Shown in pieces: positions 1 to 5,253 of a stretch of DNA of 5,253 nt (position 1 is its first letter; each line of letters starts with the position of its first letter). Source of the DNA: Cyclobacteriaceae bacterium. Its GTDB lineage: Bacteria > Bacteroidota > Bacteroidia > Cytophagales > Cyclobacteriaceae. The stretch covers positions 1 to 5,253 of the forward strand of contig JAUUZS010000352.1 of NCBI GenBank assembly GCA_030589835.1. The letters are read 5' to 3'. The position numbers and the translations under genes are program-made. The notes under the pieces were generated by a model. That model saw only the letters and a program-made list of their open reading frames with translations, was not told where the DNA came from and did not search any database.

Positions 1-1710
1 ACTGATATCGCTAAGGCGGAGGTTTTTTCAGGTTTAGTGGATGAGTATATAACGGGCTTGCAAGGAGGGATACAAGGAAAAATAGAAATTATAGGAGAAG
101 CCGAAGATCCGAACATCAATGGGAAAATCAATTTTAATGATCTTTCCATGGCCTCCAGAGCTGCGAATACATCATTTACTGTGAATGGGTCACTTATGAT
201 AGAAAATAACGTGCTTAAATTTAATAACTTCAATATCACAGATAGTCTTCTGAATAATATTTCCATCGTGGGAGGTATTGATGCCGGGATTTATTCGAAT
301 CCAATATTTGATTTACAACTGAACTCGCCATATTTTATGCTGGTGAACAGTAAAGACGATAAAAGTAAAACAGTTGTTGGGAAGTTTTTTCTGGGATTGG
401 ATATAGACATACAAGGAAATCTCTCAAACTTGGTAGTTAATTCCAGATTTAAGATCAATGAAAAAACCGATATAATGTATAAGTTTCCGAGCAAAGACCT
501 GGAATTAATTACGGATGAGGGAATAGTGGTTTTTACCGATTTCAACGATAAATCAGAAGTTATAGTTATTCAGGATGAAAGTCAGTTTATCGGAGATTCT
601 TTAATCTCAAAGATTAGCGGGATAGACCTGACTGCGAATCTGGAAATTGATCCTCAGGCACAGTTCAGGATTTATATAGATCCAAATTCCGGGGATATTA
701 CCTCCTTCAAGCTAAACGGAAACTTGCAATACAAGTACAATGATACCCAAAGAGGGCATTTGACAGGGCTCATAGAGTTAAGAGAAGGATTTTATGAGTT
801 GTCGTTTTATGGATTGGTGAAAAAGAAGTTTGTATATGATCCGGGAAGCACCGTCAGTTGGTCAGGAAATGTGATGGATGGGGAAATTAACATGTCAGCG
901 CGATATGAAGTCAAAACCAATTCTGTAGGCCTTGTAGCCAATGAGATTGGCGGCACTGAAAAAACGATGTACAACCAGCGATTGCCGTATGAAGTTATCC
1001 TCAGGATTAATGATCAAATATCATATCCTACGATTTCATTTGGTATTGATTTGCCGGAAAGGTACAAAAACGACTATCCTACTATAGCTTCAAAACTCAA
1101 TATCCTGGAGCAGCCAAGCATGGAAGCGGAACGTAATAAGCAGGTATTTGCCCTTCTTGTCGGAGGAACCTTTATTCCAGACAGTCCGGATATAAATGAT
1201 GGTTCTTCCGGCAGTAATTTCGCAACTACTGCAGCACGTAATAGTGTGAATGCCATCATGACACAGCAATTGAATAATTTAACCGGCCAGTTCATAAAGG
1301 GTATCGATGTAGATATGGGAATGAATACTTTTGACGATTATGCCTCGGGAAAAGCCGAAATGCGTACACAGTTGGATGTAAAGATTTCAAAAAATTTGTT
1401 TAATGATCGCGTGTCAGCCGAAGTGGAAAGCCATATCGATCTCGAAGGGGCAAACACCAATCCCGGAACGCAAAGTACTGCAGGAATGACTGAATTTGCC
1501 GTGAGTTATCAAATTACTGAATCAGGGAATTACCGCATTAAATTATTTCGTGAAAACGCCTGGGATCTTTTCGATGGCGAAATTCAGAATGCAGGTATTG
1601 CATTTATTTTTGTAAAGGAATTTGATCGTTTAAAAAGAAAACCAAAGGATTCTGAAACCAAGATGAGTGACGATATTGAAAAAAACAACCCCTCACCTCC
1701 ACCTGAATGA
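1..1710 (+). CDS. tamB: TamB, C-terminal part (5' end outside window)
   Basis: The reading frame is open from base 1, so this is the last 569 codons of a longer gene; the GTG at 37 is only an internal Val codon. TamB (DUF490/TamB family) is an elongated periplasmic beta-structure anchored in the inner membrane that works with an outer-membrane Omp85 partner in envelope protein insertion and probably lipid transport. Visible here are long alternating polar/hydrophobic beta-strands. Residues 263-277 carry the recognisable family segment GFYELSFYGLVKKKF, followed by a GSTVSWSG turn (about 282-289). The last strands (about 505-545, with NYRIKLFRENAWDLFDGE and then IAFIFVKEFDRLKRK) match the conserved TamB C-terminus that docks on the partner. 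A charged, Pro-rich tail (ending NPSPPPE) follows. Bacteroidota TamB proteins are commonly around 1400-1700 aa, so about the C-terminal third is present. tamL follows directly, supporting a tamB-tamL operon. The family call is firm; the symbol rests on family and context. Confidence 0.9.
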   Translation, partial: TDIAKAEVFSGLVDEYITGLQGGIQGKIEIIGEAEDPNINGKINFNDLSMASRAANTSFTVNGSLMIENNVLKFNNFNITDSLLNNISIVGGIDAGIYSNPIFDLQLNSPYFMLVNSKDDKSKTVVGKFFLGLDIDIQGNLSNLVVNSRFKINEKTDIMYKFPSKDLELITDEGIVVFTDFNDKSEVIVIQDESQFIGDSLISKISGIDLTANLEIDPQAQFRIYIDPNSGDITSFKLNGNLQYKYNDTQRGHLTGLIELREGFYELSFYGLVKKKFVYDPGSTVSWSGNVMDGEINMSARYEVKTNSVGLVANEIGGTEKTMYNQRLPYEVILRINDQISYPTISFGIDLPERYKNDYPTIASKLNILEQPSMEAERNKQVFALLVGGTFIPDSPDINDGSSGSNFATTAARNSVNAIMTQQLNNLTGQFIKGIDVDMGMNTFDDYASGKAEMRTQLDVKISKNLFNDRVSAEVESHIDLEGANTNPGTQSTAGMTEFAVSYQITESGNYRIKLFRENAWDLFDGEIQNAGIAFIFVKEFDRLKRKPKDSETKMSDDIEKNNPSPPPE

Positions 1711-1719
1711 TGTTGACTT

Positions 1720-4056
1720 TTGAATAAACCTGACAATTATATCGACACTGTCGCAATTCACTTTTATTCGTGTAGGAATCAAAGTCTTTATATCATTCTA
1801 TTGATATTGCTTATCAGCTCCTGTACCGGTCTTGGTAAACTATCTGAAGGGCAGAAAATAGTGACAAAAAACACAATACGCATTGAGGATAAAGAGCACC
1901 TGGAAAATTATAGAAAAGTAAAAAATGAACTTAAAAATGAGCTGACGCCGAAACCAAATGGGAAATTTCTATGGATGAGGCCGAGGTTGGCAATTTACAA
2001 TTCCATCAGCAAATTGGAAAAGGAAAAAGGCTTCAAGCATTGGCTAAAATATAAACTTGGGCAATCCCCTGCTTTGTACCATGAAGAGGTATGCCCCAAG
2101 CTGAAACTGGCATTTGAAAATCGATTGTATCACAAAGGGAGCTTTAATGCCCATACGTACTACAACATTCAGGAAAAGAAAAAGACCGTTCAAATAGAAT
2201 ATATTGTACAATCGAATGTGAGCTATAAAATCGATACGATTATCTTTCCCGAGCCTATAGATCAAATTACCTCAGCAATCCATCAATCTCAATCCGAATC
2301 ACTCATTACAAGGGGTGCACCATACAACCTGGAGGTGCTCAAAGAAGAACGGAAGCGAATTGATGTAGCATTGGAAAACCAGGGATTTTATTATTTTGAT
2401 CCTGATTACCTCTTATTTGAGGCGGATTCTTCTCAAGGGGCTAATCGTGTGAAACTCAAGCTAGTTCTAAAAAAGGATAATCCCAGTGAGTCTGCAATGA
2501 TTTATACATTAAACAACATAACTATAGCAGAAGACTTCAGGCTGAAAAATTATCATCCGGATACATCCAGGTTTGGAAATTACACGATACTATCGGCAAC
2601 AAATTACATGAGATCCAACATAATGTTGAATGCTGTCTTTCTTCAAAAAGACAGTATATACTCTAAAAAGGATCATAGCAATACCCTCAGACAATTGATG
2701 GGTACCGGTGCCTACAGGTATGTAAATGTCAAGTATGCTGAATCTCCCGACAAAAAAAACGCCTTGGATGCATTGCTGACGCTCACCCCAAGTCAAAAAA
2801 TGTCCGTAAGCTCAGAACTTAATGTCATCAACAAATCCAATGATTTTGCCGGGCCCGGTATGAAACTAAGCTACAAGAGCAGGAATTTCTTGCGTGGAGC
2901 AGAGCTTTTCTCTGTTAACCTCCAAGGTCGATTTGAAAAACAAATTAGCGGAGAAAAGCAAGGCGATACGGCTTATGAGATAAGCGTGGATGCAAGTCTC
3001 GATTTGCCTCGAACTCTTCCATTCAAAACAAAAAAGAGATCCAAACCCTATGCACCTTTTACAAATATTTCCATTGGCACAGGCATTTATTCCCGCATGT
3101 CGTATTACAAATTCCATACCTTCAACACCGGGCTGGGATATACCTGGAGAAAGAATAAATATATTACGCATAAATTTAAACCAATAGATATTAGCCTGAC
3201 AAATCTTCTGGACGCCACGGATGAATTCAAAGAATTTTTGTTGTTAAATCCATCTATACGAAAAAGTTTTGAAGAGCAATTTATCATTGGTTCTTCGTAC
3301 AATTTTATCTACAATCACCTCAGCGATCCAGATAAGCGGCAATATTATTTTTCTTTCGGTGCAGACCCATCCGGCAACCTCGTTGGCCTGGCCCACACGG
3401 TTACATCTAGTGAACGTAATTCCCCCGATAATCAGGCAAAAGTCTTTGGGACTCCTGTTTCACAATATTTCCGGTTCAGAATAGATACCCGTTATTACAT
3501 TAAAACAGGAAAAGAAGCTTTAATAGCAACCAGAATCCATGGCGGAATTGGATTGCCATATGGTAATTCAACGGTTATGCCATACGTAAAGCAATTCTAT
3601 TCCGGCGGAACGAATAGCATCCGTGCTTTCCGTGCCAGATCTCTGGGGCCAGGTATTTACTCCCCATCGGAGGACGGTTTAGAAAATGTGCTAATTGATC
3701 AGACAGGTGAAATAAAATTGGAAGCAAATGCAGAATTCCGATTTCCAATAGTCAGATACCTGAAAGGAGCGCTTTTTGCAGATGCAGGAAATATATGGCT
3801 AGCTCATGAAGATCCCCTCCGTCCGGGAGGAAAATTTGATGTCGATACATTTTATAAAGAAATAGCCGTCGGTCTTGGAATTGGCTTGCGTATCGATGTT
3901 GATCTTGTTGTGTTGCGGTTTGATTGGGCTTTCCCTGTCCGTAAACCGTGGTTACAGGAAGGAGAACGCTGGATATTTAATGAAGTGAATCTGTTTGATA
4001 GAACATGGAGAAGAGACAATCTTTTGTGGAACATTTCGATTGGATATCCTTTTTGA
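1720..4056 (+). CDS. tamL: TamL, lipoprotein Omp85 outer-membrane protein (TamA-like)
   Basis: This is a 778-residue BamA/TamA-superfamily protein, expected to be the outer-membrane half of the TAM complex with TamB. The N-terminus has a hydrophobic stretch (residues 23-32) and a lipobox I32-S33-S34-C35, so lipidation at Cys35 is predicted; a lipidated TamA relative is the TamL type described for Bacteroidetes/Chlorobi. Three POTRA-like modules follow (roughly 48-165, 168-250 and 261-355), with typical helix-turn-strand ends such as ALENQGFYYFDPDYLLFEAD and LRQLMGTGAYRYVNVKYAE. The barrel domain spans about 360-778. It holds the loop-6 signature GGTNSIRAFRARSLGPG (629-645), with Arg635 in the conserved position, and ends SIGYPF, a terminal aromatic typical of barrel proteins. 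The start is uncertain: an in-frame stop at 1714-1716 leaves TTG 1720 as the only start that retains the signal peptide, and no Shine-Dalgarno is visible. The first in-frame ATG (1975) would remove the lipobox. See the finding on a possible one-base shift. Confidence 0.9.
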   Translation: MNKPDNYIDTVAIHFYSCRNQSLYIILLILLISSCTGLGKLSEGQKIVTKNTIRIEDKEHLENYRKVKNELKNELTPKPNGKFLWMRPRLAIYNSISKLEKEKGFKHWLKYKLGQSPALYHEEVCPKLKLAFENRLYHKGSFNAHTYYNIQEKKKTVQIEYIVQSNVSYKIDTIIFPEPIDQITSAIHQSQSESLITRGAPYNLEVLKEERKRIDVALENQGFYYFDPDYLLFEADSSQGANRVKLKLVLKKDNPSESAMIYTLNNITIAEDFRLKNYHPDTSRFGNYTILSATNYMRSNIMLNAVFLQKDSIYSKKDHSNTLRQLMGTGAYRYVNVKYAESPDKKNALDALLTLTPSQKMSVSSELNVINKSNDFAGPGMKLSYKSRNFLRGAELFSVNLQGRFEKQISGEKQGDTAYEISVDASLDLPRTLPFKTKKRSKPYAPFTNISIGTGIYSRMSYYKFHTFNTGLGYTWRKNKYITHKFKPIDISLTNLLDATDEFKEFLLLNPSIRKSFEEQFIIGSSYNFIYNHLSDPDKRQYYFSFGADPSGNLVGLAHTVTSSERNSPDNQAKVFGTPVSQYFRFRIDTRYYIKTGKEALIATRIHGGIGLPYGNSTVMPYVKQFYSGGTNSIRAFRARSLGPGIYSPSEDGLENVLIDQTGEIKLEANAEFRFPIVRYLKGALFADAGNIWLAHEDPLRPGGKFDVDTFYKEIAVGLGIGLRIDVDLVVLRFDWAFPVRKPWLQEGERWIFNEVNLFDRTWRRDNLLWNISIGYPF
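1787..1824 (+). other. Lipoprotein signal peptide core and lipobox of TamL
   Basis: Codons 23-35 of tamL encode a run of Leu/Ile (LYIILLILLI) followed by Ser-Ser-Cys. The I-S-S-C arrangement fits the signal peptidase II lipobox, with Cys35 as the predicted lipidated residue. The preceding n-region is unusually long (about 22 residues) and carries only Lys3 and Arg19 as clear positive charges, which is one reason to doubt the exact start codon. The lipobox is read directly; lipidation is an inference. Confidence 0.75.
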
Positions 4057-4166
4057 GATAAATACAATTGATAATAATTTTACTTTACCAGGATGAAGCA
4101 AAATTGGAATGAGGCACTTTTGGTTACTAAACCTCCAAAAATTTCGTATGATTCATCTTTGATTTC

Positions 4167-4174
4167 TATATTTG
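4167..4174 (+). promoter_or_regulatory. Possible Bacteroidota -7 promoter element
   Basis: TATATTTG matches the Bacteroidetes -7 consensus TAnnTTTG at all six fixed positions. Transcription would begin a few bases downstream and run into the orphan open stretch and the propeller gene. The matching -33 TTTG element is not present at the usual distance of about 19-21 bases (only TTTC/TTCG-like bases around 4142-4146). In AT-rich DNA such an octamer can easily arise by chance, so this is a weak call. Confidence 0.2.
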
Positions 4175-4224
4175 GCAGGCGTTAGCAAATGAATATTAAA
4201 GTTTTACTCCAACTGAAATATTGA

Positions 4225-4515
4225 AAATTATATACGTCATGTTGGATTAAATATTTTTTAAAAAAGGTTGTCAGAAAAGGAAATTTCTACTTTCACGGTT
4301 ATTCAATAAATATTGACTTCCATATAGATAAAGGGAATGCTAGTTGGAGTCTGCCCATAAAGTCAGAGTTTGTTCAGAATTTTCGAGATCAAGGCTTGCG
4401 TAGTTTCTTAAAAACGGAGTTTACGTATGTAAATGAGTTTTTTAGAAACAAGCGTAACGCAGATATCGGACATTATGGACAGACACTAGTGGATGAGGCC
4501 TTCATGAATAAGTAA
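4225..4515 (+). pseudogene. Orphan open stretch, probable gene remnant of unknown function
   Basis: Frame 1 is open for 96 codons between TGA 4222-4224 and TAA 4513-4515, while the other two forward frames carry stops early in this stretch. The translation looks protein-like in composition, with segments such as GNFYFHGYSINIDFHIDKGN, SLPIKSEFVQNFRDQGLRSF and NADIGHYGQTLVDEAFMNK. No ATG, GTG or TTG occurs in frame before TTG at 4396, so it has no credible start for the full stretch. Upstream, the same frame is cut by TAG (4183) and TGA (4222). I do not recognise the family. The simplest reading is the 3' remnant of a decayed or truncated gene; alternatives are a chance open frame in AT-rich DNA or a gene with a non-standard start. 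It ends 19 bases before the ATG of the propeller gene. Confidence 0.35.
4396..4457. repeat. Imperfect inverted repeat / long hairpin
   Basis: The arms GTTTCTTAAAAAC (4403-4415) and GTTTTTTAGAAAC (4437-4449) pair at 12 of 13 positions. Inside them TTTAC (4420-4424) and GTAAA (4429-4433) pair perfectly around a GTAT loop, separated from the outer stem by a small GGAG/TGA internal loop. Outside, 4396-4401 can pair with 4451-4457, allowing one A-A mismatch, one bulged G and one G-T pair. In total about 23 pairs fold into a 62-base hairpin. No T-run follows either arm closely enough for a typical intrinsic terminator. Only one copy is present in the window. Its function is unknown: it could be an RNA structure, a binding site or part of a small mobile repeat. 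Confidence 0.55.
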
Positions 4516-4534
4516 ATATATCATAATTAAAGTA

Positions 4535-5253
4535 ATGGGATTTTTAATAAGTGATTGTTGTAATATAAAAAAAGTAAGGAAGTCAGCCAATAGATTTTGG
4601 GTGCGGGGATTCATCGTTTTCCTGCTGACCGTATTAAATATAGAAATGGTCGTGGGCCAGGATGCCCAGTGGCGAGGGCCAAACAGGGATGGAATATTTA
4701 CGGATTCCTTATTGTTGAAGGAGTGGCCTGTCGAAGGGCCTGAAATCTTGTTTTCAGTAGAAGGGATCGGAATGGGAAATTCTTCTACTGTAGCAACGCA
4801 GGATATGATCTATGTCACCGGGATCAAGGACACGCTGGAGTACCTGACAGCTCTGGATCATGAGGGTAATGTACTCTGGCAAACGCCCTATGGTCGGGCG
4901 TGGCACAAAACCTTCCCGGAGTCAAGGTGTACACCCACCGTTGATGGTGACAGGATTTATGTGCTCACCGGTATGGATTTGATGTCTTGTATTAACGCCA
5001 AAACAGGAAAGGAGATCTGGAGCGTTGATATCCATGAACAGTATCAGAGTAAATGGGATATGTTTGGTGTGTCCGAGTCGTTACTTATTGTTGATGATGC
5101 GGTCATCACTACCCCGGCAGGCGAAACGACCACGGTAATTGCACTTGATAAAATGAGCGGTGAGTTGGTCTGGAAATCTGAATCCATCGATGCACACCGC
5201 TCCAACATGTCTCCAATTGCAATTGAGCACTTTGGCAAACAATACATTATTAC
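4535..5253 (+). CDS. Exported PQQ-like beta-propeller repeat protein, N-terminal part
   Basis: The frame from ATG 4535 is open to the window edge (239 codons plus two bases), so the 3' end is missing. Residues about 13-41 form a signal peptide: basic KKVRK, hydrophobic GFIVFLLTVL, and a likely signal peptidase I site VVG|QD after Gly41. The mature protein begins with QWRGPNRDGIF (45-55), the N-terminal signature of a large family of periplasmic PQQ-like propellers. Blade repeats of the A-LDxxTGxxxW type follow: LTALDHEGNVLWQ (104-116), SCINAKTGKEIWS (151-163) and IALDKMSGELVWK (202-214). Family members are usually 400-450 aa, so about half is seen. They are often annotated BamB-like or quinoprotein-like, but no cofactor site or enzyme activity can be shown here. 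An in-frame stop at 4505-4507 and no other Met upstream favour ATG 4535; GTG 4601 would give a shorter, classic signal peptide. Confidence 0.88.
   Translation, partial: MGFLISDCCNIKKVRKSANRFWVRGFIVFLLTVLNIEMVVGQDAQWRGPNRDGIFTDSLLLKEWPVEGPEILFSVEGIGMGNSSTVATQDMIYVTGIKDTLEYLTALDHEGNVLWQTPYGRAWHKTFPESRCTPTVDGDRIYVLTGMDLMSCINAKTGKEIWSVDIHEQYQSKWDMFGVSESLLIVDDAVITTPAGETTTVIALDKMSGELVWKSESIDAHRSNMSPIAIEHFGKQYII
4571..4657 (+). other. Sec signal peptide of the propeller protein
   Basis: Codons 13-41 of the propeller gene give a positively charged n-region (K12, K13, R15, K16, R20, R24), a hydrophobic core (about residues 25-35) and a small residue before the predicted cut between Gly41 and Gln42. 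There is no lipobox cysteine, so the product is expected to be a soluble periplasmic or secreted protein rather than a lipoprotein. This argues against it being a true BamB, which is lipidated in proteobacteria. Confidence 0.7.

Larger units (their letters stand above)
4057..4534. other. 478-base gap between tamL and the propeller gene
   Basis: No convincing complete gene is seen here on either strand. The sequence is AT-rich, for example 13 G/C of 60 in 4201-4260 against 28 of 60 in 4681-4740 within the next gene. An ATG at 4093 opens a 30-codon frame ending at TAG 4183-4185; it has no recognisable product, no ribosome-binding site and nothing to support it. The same frame meets TGA at 4222-4224 and then stays open to 4515 (separate entry). 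A 6-bp inverted repeat TTTTGG/CCAAAA (4118-4123 and 4135-4140) lies about 60 bases after the tamL stop, but it has an 11-base loop and no T-run, so it is at best a weak transcription terminator. A strong hairpin lies at 4396-4457 (separate entry). Confidence 0.6.

Noticed and set aside
37..39. GTG at 37 as the start of the first gene
   Set aside because: The frame is open back to base 1 and the protein is clearly the C-terminal part of a much longer TamB, so this GTG is an internal Val codon.
2866..3171. 101-codon reverse-strand open frame within tamL
   Set aside because: It lies entirely inside the clearly coding barrel region of tamL on the opposite strand, and has no domain or signal to support it; it is a shadow of the real gene. 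The other short frames opposite or inside tamB, tamL and the propeller gene were dismissed for the same reason.
4118..4140. TTTTGG/CCAAAA inverted repeat as the tamL terminator
   Set aside because: The stem has only six pairs, two of them G-C, an 11-base loop and no following T-run; too weak to call.
4093..4185. 30-codon ATG frame after tamL as a small gene
   Set aside because: It is short, has no ribosome-binding site, no recognisable features and could easily arise by chance; it may only be part of the same decayed frame as 4225-4515.
4208..4246. TCCAAC/GTTGGA inverted repeat
   Set aside because: Only six pairs with a 27-base AT-rich spacer; expected by chance in sequence of this composition.
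4535..5253. Propeller protein as BamB, functionally linked to the TAM genes next door
   Set aside because: It has a signal peptidase I-type signal without a lipobox and starts with the WRGPNRDG signature of the broad PQQ-like propeller family. It is also separated from tamL by a 478-base gap, so proximity alone does not support a role in outer-membrane assembly.

Overview
The window reads as a stretch of a Bacteroidota chromosome (order not resolvable from sequence alone). Three things point there: the outer-membrane protein following tamB is a TamA relative with a lipoprotein signal, the TamL form known from Bacteroidetes/Chlorobi; the genes lack clear Shine-Dalgarno sequences; and the DNA is fairly AT-rich. 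All supported genes lie on the + strand.

Region 1 (1-4056) is a tight two-gene unit. The 3' third of tamB enters from the left edge and stops at 1710. After only a few bases comes tamL, a complete gene (about 778 aa) with a lipobox cysteine, three POTRA-like modules and an Omp85-type 16-stranded barrel domain ending in Phe. The two products are expected to form the translocation and assembly module (TAM): TamL sits in the outer membrane, and TamB spans the periplasm from the inner membrane and docks on TamL through its C-terminal domain, which is the part seen here. The exact start of tamL is doubtful: TTG at 1720 is the only in-frame option that keeps the lipoprotein signal, while a better ATG pair overlapping the tamB stop is off by one base.

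Region 2 (4057-4534) is a 478-base gap, very AT-rich in its middle. It holds no convincing complete gene. It contains a 97-codon open stretch without a start codon (4225-4515), probably a gene remnant, and within that a strong imperfect hairpin (4396-4457). A weak promoter-like and a weak terminator-like sequence are also present.

Region 3 (4535-5253) is the 5' part of a gene for an exported PQQ-like beta-propeller protein (WRGPNRDG family) that runs off the right edge. It has its own signal peptide, and nothing seen ties it functionally to the TAM genes.

I found no clearly new biological system. The points most worth a second look are the tamL start, the orphan open stretch and the hairpin inside it.
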